In this document: piece by piece, positions 8,964 through 17,738 of the stretch
Numbering within the stretch: position 1 is the stretch's first letter
Layout: each line of letters starts with the position of its first letter
From: a virus
Direction: 5' to 3' (one strand)
Length of the DNA: 64,000 bases
IMG/VR virus record: IMGVR_UViG_3300044835_000040
Span: 62,001 to 126,000 of that record
Made by a program: the position numbers and the translations under genes
Notes under the pieces: model-generated
The model's input: only the letters and a program-made list of their open reading frames with translations
The model's database searches: none
Told to the model about the DNA's origin: nothing

Positions 8964-10216
8964 TGGCGTCCGCGCAGGCCACTCGCCGCTCTGAGCCGCC
9001 GCCCGTGACGAAGCCGGGCGCGGCGCCGCTGATCATGGGCGATGAGCGCTTCTCGGTCGGGCTGAAACCGCTGAAGGCGGGTCCGCTGACGGGGATCGAC
9101 GACTCGGTGACGGACTTCTCCTGGGAAGACCAGAACGCTGAAATGACCGGCAGTCTCGCGATCACGGATCCGACGGGCTCGCTGCGTGTAATACAGGGCC
9201 AGCAGATTGTCTGCTCGTGGACGCCGACGCCGGGTGGAGCGATGGACGAACTGTGGACGCTGCGCGCTGACTCACCGGAAATCGGCCGTCAGCAGCAGAC
9301 GCTCTCGATCGCGTTGCTGAGTGGTCTCGCGCAGGCGAACAAGGGCACCGACAACTACAGCTTCAAGAAGGGCAAGCGCAAGCCGCACGGCTGGACATGC
9401 GATGAAATCGGTCGGGAGGTCGAGAAGCGGACGCACATCCCGATCGGCAAGCTCGCGAAGGGCAGCCACCGGATCGTCAACCTCGTGAAGCACGCGGCGA
9501 AACCGCTGGATGTGATCGTCGCCGCGTATCAGGCTGAGCGTCGCGCGACCGGGCGCCTGTTCTTCGTCTACTGGGACGGCAAGCTGAACATCGTGCCGTT
9601 GTCCCCGTCGGGGCAGCTATTGCGGTTCGCTGGGGAGATCATCGACGCGAACCTGAAGGAGGCGATGCGCGCGGACTTCGCGACAGCGATCACTGTGCGC
9701 GCGACGACGAAGGGCAAGGAACGGGTCAACAAAGCGGGCCACAAAGTGAAAGTGGCTCGGTCGAGCAAGAAGATCCACGTGACGGTGCAGAGCGCCGCTG
9801 GGATCCGCCAGTACGGCTACGTGCACCGCGAAGTCAAAGCGCCCGACGTGCAGACGGTGGCGCAGGCGAGGGCCTACGGGCTGAAGCAGCTGGCGAAGGT
9901 CGTCAATCCTGAACGGACATTCACGGTGACGGTGCCGATCATGCCGACGTTGCGCCGCGGGATGGCTTTCAACGTCAACTGGGAGTCGCAGGGCCTGACG
10001 CAGACTTGCTATGTCGCTGGCCTGTCGCATTCGGTGGCGCCGTCGAGCGCGACGACGGCGGTCACGGCGACGTTCACGAACCCGTTCAAGGACTCCAAAG
10101 CTGCGGCGGACGCGAAGGCACGGGCGACGACAGCGAAGGCGCGCGGCCGGACGGGCGGCACCGAAGCGCCCGCGACGACCGGCGGTAGCAGCGCTCAGGC
10201 GCAGAGGAGGTACTGA
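8963..10216 (+). CDS. Baseplate hub protein (XkdQ / late control D-like)
   Basis: 417 residues with the pattern of the gpD/XkdQ hub family: VTDFSWEDQNAEMTGSLAIT near the N-terminus, a central KPLDVIVAAYQAERRATGR and FFVYWDGKLNIVPL, and PTLRRGMAFNVNW near the C-terminus. Hub trimers form the central channel of the baseplate. The last 35 residues are Ala/Thr/Gly-rich and disordered. Order tape measure, LysM protein, hub is as in PBSX. Confidence 0.7.
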   Translation: MASAQATRRSEPPPVTKPGAAPLIMGDERFSVGLKPLKAGPLTGIDDSVTDFSWEDQNAEMTGSLAITDPTGSLRVIQGQQIVCSWTPTPGGAMDELWTLRADSPEIGRQQQTLSIALLSGLAQANKGTDNYSFKKGKRKPHGWTCDEIGREVEKRTHIPIGKLAKGSHRIVNLVKHAAKPLDVIVAAYQAERRATGRLFFVYWDGKLNIVPLSPSGQLLRFAGEIIDANLKEAMRADFATAITVRATTKGKERVNKAGHKVKVARSSKKIHVTVQSAAGIRQYGYVHREVKAPDVQTVAQARAYGLKQLAKVVNPERTFTVTVPIMPTLRRGMAFNVNWESQGLTQTCYVAGLSHSVAPSSATTAVTATFTNPFKDSKAAADAKARATTAKARGRTGGTEAPATTGGSSAQAQRRY

Positions 10217-10872
10217 TGGGGCAGGAGGTCTTCAGTCGGGTGCTGGTCTCGAATGTGCAGCCGACGCGGCTGCTCGTCGGCAACGAGGATCGGAAGGTCG
10301 ACATCGTGGTGCTGAACACGAGCGCGTCGATCGTCGAAATCTTCGATCGTGCGCACGCCGCGGCGGGGGAAGGGTTCCCGCTGGCGCCCGGCGGCGAATA
10401 TCGCGCGACGGCGAAGGGGTCGCTGAAGCTGTGGGGCCTGTCGCTCGGCTCGAACGAAGTCGTCGTGGCCGTCAGCCGCACTGTGGTGGAACGCGTCGCG
10501 ATTGTCTGGGAATTCAAGGGGCCTGTGGAAGACATGATCATCGCGCGGTTGCCGTTTCCCGAAGCGCAGGATCAGCTCCGCGGCGCAGTGGAGTCGAAGT
10601 CCCGGACGCTCGCGAGCTGCGAATGGCATGGCGCGAACAGCAACCTCGGCGACCCGGAGCGCACGTCCTTCGCGATGGTCAACGAGAATGGTCCGCTGAC
10701 GGGGCTTGTCGGCGAGCGGATCGCGGTGAGCTTCGGTGCGCGGCAGGTCTTCGCGTACGTGCATCGCAGTGCAGCGCTGGACAGTGACCTGAGCGTGACG
10801 CGGCGTCTGTTCATGGCGCTCGCGCCGCTCTCGACTACCAGCTTGGATGTGACCGTCGGCGTGGTGCTGTAG
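10216..10872 (+). CDS. Hypothetical baseplate-region protein
   Basis: 218 residues, beta-rich, with a strong AGAGGAGGTACTG ribosome site. I recognise no domain. It occupies the place of the small XkdR gene of PBSX-type baseplate operons, but is more than twice as long and not visibly similar. The sequence has no signal peptide or membrane segment. A structural role in the baseplate or fibre attachment is inferred from position only. Confidence 0.55.
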   Translation: MGQEVFSRVLVSNVQPTRLLVGNEDRKVDIVVLNTSASIVEIFDRAHAAAGEGFPLAPGGEYRATAKGSLKLWGLSLGSNEVVVAVSRTVVERVAIVWEFKGPVEDMIIARLPFPEAQDQLRGAVESKSRTLASCEWHGANSNLGDPERTSFAMVNENGPLTGLVGERIAVSFGARQVFAYVHRSAALDSDLSVTRRLFMALAPLSTTSLDVTVGVVL

Positions 10873-12855
10873 ATGCCGGGCGGGGGCGAACGGCTGAAAG
10901 ACGCGGTGCGTAGCACGCTGGAGCGGTCCGCGAGGTATCACGCGGAGGGCCGCAGCTTCATCGCTGACATCCTCGCGCCGGGTCCTCCGGTGCTCGCCGA
11001 GATCCATGAGAGCAACATCGAACTGGAGGAGGGCGAGAACCTGCATCTGTCGCAGGCGGTCCGCCAGTACGACGCGGACTATGGCCTGGAAGCCGACGAC
11101 AACCTGCTCGTGGTCCACGTCGGTGAAGGCAACTTCCATGCGGATGCGGTGCTGAGCGACAACGATGTGGCGCCCCATGCCAAAGTCGGCGAAGCGGGCG
11201 GTGGCGCGACCGGCCCAGCGGGAGCGACGGGCGCGGCGGGCGCGACGGGCGCCGCAGGTGCGCCAGGCGGCGTAGGGGCCACCGGTCCGCAGGGTACGGA
11301 AGGGGCACAAGGCGCGACAGGTCCGGCTGGTGGAGCTGGCGCCACGGGAGTCAAAGGGGCGACAGGCACCGCGGGCGCGGCGGGTGCTACGGGTGCTCAG
11401 GGGGCATCGGGCGCGGCTGGTGGCGCCGGACCAACGGGGCCAACGGGTGCGACAGGACCAGTAGGCGCCACGGGTGCGGGGACGACAGGCGCGACGGGCT
11501 CGGCAGGCCCTGCTGGCGCCACGGGGCCAGCAGGAGCGACGGGAGCTGGCACGACGGGCGCGACTGGGCCGACGGGCGCCACCGGCACGGTCGGTGCGAC
11601 TGGTGCTGGCGCGGCGGGTGCCACTGGGTCGACCGGCGCGACAGGTGTCGGTGCGACTGGTGCCACGGGTCCGTCGGGGATCACGGAAGCCCTCCCGGCG
11701 GCGGGTGTGCCGTCGCTACAGCCGCAGCTACTCGCGTCGACGGTGCTGGGCGAGAACTTCCCTCTGTACCGGACGAACGGGAACACCGAACTGGCTCTGA
11801 CGAGCGGGCAGGCGGTGATCGTGCCGGGGCCGACGATTCAGGCAGGGAAGACCGTCTCCTCGGTCTCGCTGGTGCAGGCCGTGAAACCGACGACGCAAAC
11901 ACACGCGTGGGTCGCGATCCTGACGTTGACCGGCGAAGTGCTGGCAGTAAGCGCGGATGCAACCTCGACTCCGTGGACATCGACAGCGAACGCGGAGGCC
12001 AAGGTCGCGCTCGCTGCGAGCTGGACGCCTTCGGCCGAGACGGCGACGCTGGTGGCGATCATGTCGGCGGCGACGACCCCGCCGAAACTGCTCGGCGTCT
12101 CAGCGGCTGGCGTCGCCGCCGCGGCGTTCTCGCCGATCTACGCGGGGAACAGCCCGACGACCGGCTCGACGACGCCGCCTGCGGTCGGCGCGTCGATCGT
12201 GCTGCCGACAGCGGCGGGAACGGTCGTGCCGTATATCCGATTCAACTCGGAAGTCTTGGCTGCCCCGACCTACCGCGGTGAAGCGCTCGCGAACGCGACG
12301 GCAGTCACGTCGCTGACGGCTCCGACGCCGTTCGCGGGCACGACATCGACGGACATGCTGGTGATGGACGTGACGATCGAAGTGACGAGCGGGTCGCCGC
12401 CGACGGTGACCACGCCGTCGGGCTGGACCCTCGTCAATACGCGGCAGGCCGTCGGGGTGTTCGCTCGCTACACGTTCTGGAGGATCTACGAAGGCGCTGC
12501 GATGCCGAAAGTCGAAGCGAGCGCGTCCTGCGAAATCACGATCCGGCTGCACTCGATCGCGGGCGCCAAAACGGTCAACGCGCACAAAGGCTACGAAGAA
12601 CTTACGCCTACGTCGAGCGTCGTCACGGTCCCGTCGATCACCACGACCGTCGAAAACACACTGCTGCTGATGATGGTCGGCAATAACTTCGGCTTCTCGT
12701 GGACGACCCCGGCGGGTTGGGCTTCGCAGAACACGTCAGCGGAGATGCACCTGTTCTCGAAGACGCAGGCGACGGCGGGCGCGGTCGGCACCACGGCGGT
12801 CAAAGAGGCTGCGACCGCGCAGGTGGCTGCCGCGATCATGGCCGTCGCTCCGTGA
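10873..12855 (+). CDS. Collagen-like tail fibre / baseplate appendage protein
   Basis: 660 residues. Residues 1-108 are a non-repetitive anchor. Residues about 109-271 are Gly-X-Y triplets dominated by Gly-Ala-Thr and Gly-Pro-X ([14 protein letters not shown]), which form collagen triple helices in phage fibres. The C-terminal 380 residues are beta-rich, with a domain that starts near [13 protein letters not shown] and includes [10 protein letters not shown], probably the distal receptor-binding part. The ATG directly follows the upstream stop. It is inserted, with the next two genes, into an otherwise XkdQ-to-XkdS baseplate order. Thr-rich triplets next to a glycosyltransferase gene suggest glycosylation (inference). 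Confidence 0.75.
   Translation: MPGGGERLKDAVRSTLERSARYHAEGRSFIADILAPGPPVLAEIHESNIELEEGENLHLSQAVRQYDADYGLEADDNLLVVHVGEGNFHADAVLSDNDVAPHAKVGEAGGGATGPAGATGAAGATGAAGAPGGVGATGPQGTEGAQGATGPAGGAGATGVKGATGTAGAAGATGAQGASGAAGGAGPTGPTGATGPVGATGAGTTGATGSAGPAGATGPAGATGAGTTGATGPTGATGTVGATGAGAAGATGSTGATGVGATGATGPSGITEALPAAGVPSLQPQLLASTVLGENFPLYRTNGNTELALTSGQAVIVPGPTIQAGKTVSSVSLVQAVKPTTQTHAWVAILTLTGEVLAVSADATSTPWTSTANAEAKVALAASWTPSAETATLVAIMSAATTPPKLLGVSAAGVAAAAFSPIYAGNSPTTGSTTPPAVGASIVLPTAAGTVVPYIRFNSEVLAAPTYRGEALANATAVTSLTAPTPFAGTTSTDMLVMDVTIEVTSGSPPTVTTPSGWTLVNTRQAVGVFARYTFWRIYEGAAMPKVEASASCEITIRLHSIAGAKTVNAHKGYEELTPTSSVVTVPSITTTVENTLLLMMVGNNFGFSWTTPAGWASQNTSAEMHLFSKTQATAGAVGTTAVKEAATAQVAAAIMAVAP
11199..11685 (+). 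repeat. Collagen-like Gly-X-Y coding repeat
   Basis: About 54 codons triplets of the form GGN-GCN-ACN and variants, read as Gly-Ala-Thr and Gly-Pro-X. The DNA is a degenerate 9-bp tandem repeat. Its antisense strand yields long Pro/Ala-rich open frames that are artefacts. Confidence 0.85.
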
Positions 12856-12886
12856 TCTGTCGGGGCCGGGACGTAGGTTGACGGAC

Positions 12887-13162
12887 GTGAAGCGAGGTCC
12901 GTACCGCAAACGTCCCGTCGCCGCCCGGTTCTGGAGCAAGGTCGACAGCTCTGGCGGCCCGGACGCCTGCTGGCCCTGGACGGCCCGCGTCGCTGAGATA
13001 GCTGCGAGGCAGCGAGGGAAGACGCACTGCCCGCGCGGGCACGCCTACGACGCGGAGAACACCTATGCCCCCCCGTCGCGCCCGACGGCCCGCTACTGCC
13101 GCCGCTGTGCGCGGGCGCGTAGGCGGCGACGGAAGGAGGAGGCGTCGTGCGCTTCCAGGTAG
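12887..13162 (+). pseudogene. HNH endonuclease remnant with the central nuclease domain deleted
   Basis: About 91 residues from the GTG at 12887 (a TTG at 12878 is also in frame). The first part, RFWSKVDSSGGPDACWPWTA, is the usual opening of phage HNH homing endonucleases; the second, THCPRGHAYDAENTY followed by RYCRRCARARRR, is their usual C-terminal zinc ribbon. The HNH core that normally lies between them (compare the intact gene at 25278-25730) is missing. The frame is still open, so it could make a small zinc protein, but nuclease activity is not expected. It overlaps the next gene by 16 bases. Confidence 0.7.
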
Positions 13163-14211
13163 TCGGATTGCCCCACACTGCGTGCTTGGACGAGTTCTCG
13201 TGGTGCGCCTACACCATGAAGGTAAAACGCTTTGCGACGATGATGACCGAGCGCGGGCACACGGTCTATCTCTACACGGCGCCGGAAAGCGATGCTGTCT
13301 GCCACGAGATCATCGGGGTGACGCCGCAGCCACCGGACGCTCGGGTGACCGAGCCGGAGTGGACTCAGCACTACTGGCGGATTATGAACGGCCGGACGAT
13401 CGCGGAGATGAGCGAGCGGATTGAGGAACGGGACATCATCTGCCTGATCGGCGGGCTGTGCCAGCAGCCGATCGCCGGGGCGTTCCCGTCGCATCAGTGC
13501 TGCGAGTTCGGCATCGGCTACTCGGGCACGTTCGCGCCTTACCGGGTGTTCGAGAGCTACGCGTGGATGCACGCTGTGTACGGCGAGCAGCAGCAGGCGA
13601 TGGCCGCCAACGGGATGTTCTACGACGCGGTGATCCCGAACTACTTCGACGTGGAGCAGTTTCCGCTCGGCGCGGGCGACGGCGGCTACCTGCTGTTCGT
13701 GGGTCGCATGATCCAACGCAAGGGGCTGGATGTCGCTGTCGAAGTCGCGAAGCGCACGGGCCTGCCGTTGAAGCTGGCCGGGCAGGGCGAGCCACCGGAG
13801 TACGGCGAGCATGTCGGCGTCGTCGGTCCGCGGGAGCGCGCGGAGCTGATGGGCGGCGCGGTGGCGTTGCTCGCGCCGACGCTGTACGTCGAGCCGTTCG
13901 GGGGTGTGGCGGTCGAGGCGCAGCTGTGCGGCACGCCGGTCCTGTCGACCGACTGGGGCGCGTTCACCGAGACGGTGCTGCCGGGCGTCTCGGGCTATAG
14001 GCCGAGCACGCTGGCCGAATGGGCTGATGCTGTCGAGCGGGTGCCGCATCTCGACCGTCGTGAGATCCGTGAGCGCGCGATCGGTCTCTACAGCACGGAG
14101 GTCGTCTCGGGGATGTATGAGGCGTACTTCGAGCGGCTGCAGGGTCTGTGGGGCGTTGGCTGGCCCGCTGAGAAGGGCGAGCTGGACGAGCTGCTGGCCG
14201 CAGTCCGCTAG
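13147..14211 (+). CDS. GT-B fold glycosyltransferase (family 1/4-like)
   Basis: 354 residues. The C-terminal half has the nucleotide-sugar-binding pattern of family 4-type enzymes: LLFVGRMIQRKGLDVAVEVA, LAGQG, and EPFGGVAVEAQLCGTPVL with the E-x7-E pair Glu249 and Glu257. The start is GTG at 13147. It lies inside the baseplate operon, right after a Thr-rich collagen-like fibre and an HNH remnant. A likely target is that fibre or another virion protein, but phage DNA or host surface sugars cannot be excluded. Confidence 0.85.
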   Translation: MRFQVVGLPHTACLDEFSWCAYTMKVKRFATMMTERGHTVYLYTAPESDAVCHEIIGVTPQPPDARVTEPEWTQHYWRIMNGRTIAEMSERIEERDIICLIGGLCQQPIAGAFPSHQCCEFGIGYSGTFAPYRVFESYAWMHAVYGEQQQAMAANGMFYDAVIPNYFDVEQFPLGAGDGGYLLFVGRMIQRKGLDVAVEVAKRTGLPLKLAGQGEPPEYGEHVGVVGPRERAELMGGAVALLAPTLYVEPFGGVAVEAQLCGTPVLSTDWGAFTETVLPGVSGYRPSTLAEWADAVERVPHLDRREIRERAIGLYSTEVVSGMYEAYFERLQGLWGVGWPAEKGELDELLAAVR

Positions 14212-14231
14212 AGCACCCGTGGGAAGATCGC

Positions 14232-14750
14232 GTGGTGGCTGAGAGTCAGACACCGGAACTGATCCCGCCGGTCCCCGCGCCTACGCCGGAAGGCTTCAGC
14301 CCGGACGCGGCGACGCTCCCGACGGTCGTGGTCAAAGACGCCTCGGCGCCGCCGCCGCTCGGGCGGACGTGGGCGTTCGATCTACGCAAGGGCGAATTCG
14401 TGCGCATCGGCTCGCAGGGGCCGCGTGCGATCTACGGTGCGATCACGCTGCTGCAGTGGATCGAGAAGTGCCTGCACACCGAACGCGGCGCGCTACCGAT
14501 CCATCCGCCGGGCTACGGCCTGGAGGACCCGCAGTCGATCTACGGCCGTCCGATCCGGGACCTGTCGAAGCAGGAGCTGCAGCGCAAGATCCAGGACGCG
14601 CTAACGTTCCATCCGAGGATCGCGGCGGTCGCGAACCTCCAGCTCGTGCGTCGTGAAGAGGCGGCGTTCTGCACGTTCCAGGTGCAGACCGATCCTCCGC
14701 TCGATGCTGAGCAGCTGCTGACGATTCGACTCGCGGTGGGGGCTGGCTGA
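14232..14750 (+). CDS. Baseplate wedge protein, gp25/gpW-like (XkdS-like)
   Basis: 172 residues. The first 45 residues are Pro-rich and probably extended. The rest, with AIYGAITLLQWIEKCLHTERGALPIHPPGYG and YGRPI, is the gp25-like wedge core that nucleates sheath assembly in contractile systems. The stop overlaps the ATG of the gpJ-like gene, the usual partner. A GTG start is assumed; a second GTG three bases later is equally possible. Confidence 0.75.
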   Translation: MVAESQTPELIPPVPAPTPEGFSPDAATLPTVVVKDASAPPPLGRTWAFDLRKGEFVRIGSQGPRAIYGAITLLQWIEKCLHTERGALPIHPPGYGLEDPQSIYGRPIRDLSKQELQRKIQDALTFHPRIAAVANLQLVRREEAAFCTFQVQTDPPLDAEQLLTIRLAVGAG

Positions 14751-15934
14751 TGGCGTCGCTCGTCGAGTGGGTTCCGCTTCGCGCTGAGACGATCGACACG
14801 ATCCGTGCCAGGGTTGACGCGAACGTCAACGCGGGCCTGGATGAATCGGATCCGCGTTGGCAGGAGACGGTCGGCGGCGGCTTCTTCTACGACCACACGC
14901 AGTCGATGGCGCTGGAGGCCGAGCAGCTGTGGGACTTCGGTTCGACGGAGCTGCCCGCGTCGTTCTTCCTGCCGTTCAGCTGGGGGATCTATCTCGACTA
15001 CTGGGGCGAACTGCTGAACTTGCCGCGCAAGGCGGCGGTCGCGGCGACGGGTGAGGTCCGGCTAACGAACGCGTCCAGCCTGGATCAGGTGATCGCCCGT
15101 GGGCTGGAGGTCGCTGCTCCGGCGACGACACCGGAAGACTCGCCGATCGCGTTCGAGACCGCCGAAACGGTGACGGTGCCGAAAGAAGGCAGCGTGCTCA
15201 CGCGAGTCGAAGCGGTGGATGTCGGTAGCGGCTTCAACGTCTCAGCGGGCGCGGTCGGCCAGATCACTTCTCCGTCGCAGGAACTGGCGGTGACGAACGA
15301 AGACGCGATCTCTGGTGGCGCGGACGAGGAGCTGGACGAGCCGTACAAGGATCGGCTGCTGCTGGAGTTCCAGGGATCGCGCGGCGGTGGCACGAGGGAC
15401 GACTACATCGCGCAGACGCTGGCGCTCGGCAGCGTCGGCAGCGTGGTGGTGCAGCCGCACTGGGCGGGTCCGAACACGGTCCGGCTGATCATCTCCGACA
15501 CGAACAACCAGCCGCTCTCTCCGGCGGTGATCGAAGCGGTGCAGATCTTCTGGGATCCCCCGGCAGAAACGGGGCTCGGTGCGGGCGAAGCCCCGATTGA
15601 CGCTGAAGTGACCGTCGCCACGGTGACCGTCACCACCGTGAACGTCGCCGCGAAGCTGGAGCTGGAACCGGGCTTCACGCTCGACGGCGCGGGCGGCACG
15701 GTGAACGTCACCGAAGCCGTCTCGACGGTGCTGACGACGTACTTCCACTCGCTGACCGCGGGCGAGCGCGTGCAGCTGAACCGTGTGCTGGCGGCCTTCC
15801 TGTCGATCGAGGGTGTGTACGACGTGCACGTCAAAACGCTGAAACTGAACGGCACCGAAGCGGACGTGATCGTGACGGCGCTGCAGTCGGCTCAGCTCGG
15901 GACCGTCACGCTCGAATCCGAACCAGCGCCGTAG
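14750..15934 (+). CDS. Baseplate J-like wedge protein (XkdT-like)
   Basis: 394 residues. Features of the gpJ family are visible: the N-terminal ESDPRWQETVGGGFFYDHTQ region, EDAISGGADEELDEPYKDRLL, GGTRDDYIAQTLALG and the C-terminal RVQLNRVLAAFLSIEGVYDV. The protein forms the baseplate wedge arms with the gp25-like and YmfQ-like products encoded on either side. The ATG overlaps the previous TGA. Confidence 0.85.
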   Translation: MASLVEWVPLRAETIDTIRARVDANVNAGLDESDPRWQETVGGGFFYDHTQSMALEAEQLWDFGSTELPASFFLPFSWGIYLDYWGELLNLPRKAAVAATGEVRLTNASSLDQVIARGLEVAAPATTPEDSPIAFETAETVTVPKEGSVLTRVEAVDVGSGFNVSAGAVGQITSPSQELAVTNEDAISGGADEELDEPYKDRLLLEFQGSRGGGTRDDYIAQTLALGSVGSVVVQPHWAGPNTVRLIISDTNNQPLSPAVIEAVQIFWDPPAETGLGAGEAPIDAEVTVATVTVTTVNVAAKLELEPGFTLDGAGGTVNVTEAVSTVLTTYFHSLTAGERVQLNRVLAAFLSIEGVYDVHVKTLKLNGTEADVIVTALQSAQLGTVTLESEPAP

Positions 15935-15937
15935 GCC

Positions 15938-16480
15938 GTGCCTGGACCGCTCGAAGCTCTCTCTGATCGCGGGCAGCGCATGGTGGAGGTGCTGTGGCCC
16001 CCGTCTCAGGAGGACCCGTCTGTCGTCGCGATCATGCGCGCGATGGCGGATGAGCTGGACGCCATCGAAGATCTGATGCTGACGATCCGGGAACAGGCGT
16101 GGCCGCACAAGGCTGACGACACAGAGGGGCTGCTGGCGATCCACGAGCGGATGCTGGGGATCCCGATCAAACCGGAGGGCGTGTCGCTCCCGTCGCGCCA
16201 GGATGCAGCGCGCTCGGCGATCCAGTCGCGGCGTGTCGGCTCGGCGAAACACTGGGTCGATCGCTTCAACGCGCTGATGAGCGGCAACCCGTGGAGCTAC
16301 AAACGCAACTCTCCCGGCCGGGGGCAGCTGACGATCACCATCCCCTACAGCGAACACTCCTACTCGGCGTCGCAGGTGATCAAGCTCGCCGAACGCGTGA
16401 CGCCTGCGCACATCGAACTGCTCGTCGCCTACGAATCGGGCTGGCTGGCGGGCATCTCGCGCGTCGGCGATCCCCTCTGA
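15938..16480 (+). CDS. Baseplate protein, YmfQ/XkdU-like (DUF2313)
   Basis: 180 residues with GTG start three bases after the gpJ-like stop. An N-terminal helical part (MVEVLWPPSQEDPSVVAIMRAM) and HIELLVAYESG near the C-terminus fit the YmfQ-like proteins that follow gpJ in Mu- and PBSX-type baseplates and connect wedges to fibres. Confidence 0.7.
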   Translation: MPGPLEALSDRGQRMVEVLWPPSQEDPSVVAIMRAMADELDAIEDLMLTIREQAWPHKADDTEGLLAIHERMLGIPIKPEGVSLPSRQDAARSAIQSRRVGSAKHWVDRFNALMSGNPWSYKRNSPGRGQLTITIPYSEHSYSASQVIKLAERVTPAHIELLVAYESGWLAGISRVGDPL

Positions 16481-16511
16481 CGATAGGGCCCCGCAGGTAG
16501 CCTCGTAGGCC

Positions 16512-17738
16512 GTGCCTGCTTACCCGACTCCTGACGAGCTGATCCAGCTCCACCATGCGGATCCGGTCCCTGCAGCGTTCTTCGATGTCACACAGGAGGT
16601 GCTGGGCACCCTCGGCCGCCTGGACCTGACGCTCGCGAACGCGACGACGCTGAAGGCGAACGCGGGGCCGGGTGCAGACAAGGCCGGGATGGGGATCAAA
16701 GGCCAGCTGCGCTTCGTCACCGCGAACGTCGAACAGTCGATGCCGGGCGGCTCGGCGGCAGGCCGGTACAACATCTACGTCACGACCGGCGCGACGCTGA
16801 TCGCCGGGGAAGAAGACACGACGGATTACAGCTGGCAGCTGGCGATCATCAAAGAAGGAGGCGGCGCGCCCGGCACCGCGTACTTCAAGCTCGTCGGCTA
16901 CCTCGACTACTCGGGCACCGCGATCACCCGTCTCGTGCAGATCTTCGGACGCCGGGACGACGCGCCGAAGGCGGCCGTCTCTCCCAGTGTCGGCGTCCCG
17001 GCGCTGGAGGCGATCATGCCAGCGTCCTCCACGGCCAACCCGATCCAGGCCCTCGTCGGCGGCACGCCGGTCTTCAGCGTCGGTCCGACGGGCGCACTCG
17101 CGATCACGAGCGGGCTGACGGCCGCGAACGCAGCGCTCGGCAAAAACGACCGCAACGCGCTGACGCTGACCGGGGCTGCGGCGGGGATGACACTCGGCGG
17201 CGACACGCAGCTCTACCGCTCGGCGGCGAACCTACTGGCGACGCCGGGGTCGCTCGCAGCGGGCGGGTTCCTGCAGGCCAACCAGGACGCGTTCGTCGGC
17301 GGCGTGCTGCATCTCGGCGCGTTCGGCGGGACGCTGTTCGACACGCAGCTCGAACGGACGGCCGTGAACACGCTGAAGACGCCGGGCGTGCTGCAGGTCG
17401 GCGGCAACCTCGCGCTGGTCTCGAACACGGGCGCGCTGCTGTTCGGCGCGGCGGGCGACACGAACCTGTACCGCTCGGCAGCGGGCGTGCTGAAGACCGA
17501 CGGGCAGTTCGTCGTCGCTGGCGGGCTGACGATCACCGGCTCGACGGCGTACGAAGGCACCGCGTTCGGCATCTTCGGTGTCACGCCGATCGGGCGCCGC
17601 ACCGGCTGGGGCGCACCGTCGCCGCCCGGCGGCGCGAAACGCACGCCGCTGATGTACGGGTCGACGTTCGCGAACCTGATCGACGAGTTCGAGACGCTGA
17701 AGGCCGACCTGATGGCCTACGGCTGGCTGGGCGCCTGA
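16512..17738 (+). CDS. Tail fibre protein with internal repeats
   Basis: 408 residues. The N-terminal 150 residues look like a fibre attachment domain; the middle has three related units containing DTQLYRSAANLLATPG, DTQLERTAVNTLKTPG and DTNLYRSAAGVLKTDG, spaced roughly 40-50 residues, typical of beta-helical or shaft segments. The C-terminus ends in a short coiled-coil-like helix (FETLKADLMAYGWLG) as in trimeric fibres. The stop overlaps the ATG of the next fibre gene. Confidence 0.7.
   Translation: MPAYPTPDELIQLHHADPVPAAFFDVTQEVLGTLGRLDLTLANATTLKANAGPGADKAGMGIKGQLRFVTANVEQSMPGGSAAGRYNIYVTTGATLIAGEEDTTDYSWQLAIIKEGGGAPGTAYFKLVGYLDYSGTAITRLVQIFGRRDDAPKAAVSPSVGVPALEAIMPASSTANPIQALVGGTPVFSVGPTGALAITSGLTAANAALGKNDRNALTLTGAAAGMTLGGDTQLYRSAANLLATPGSLAAGGFLQANQDAFVGGVLHLGAFGGTLFDTQLERTAVNTLKTPGVLQVGGNLALVSNTGALLFGAAGDTNLYRSAAGVLKTDGQFVVAGGLTITGSTAYEGTAFGIFGVTPIGRRTGWGAPSPPGGAKRTPLMYGSTFANLIDEFETLKADLMAYGWLGA

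Noticed and set aside
11199-11685. CRISPR array or intergenic tandem repeat
   Set aside because: The 9-bp periodicity is in-frame Gly-X-Y coding; there is no constant repeat with unique spacers.
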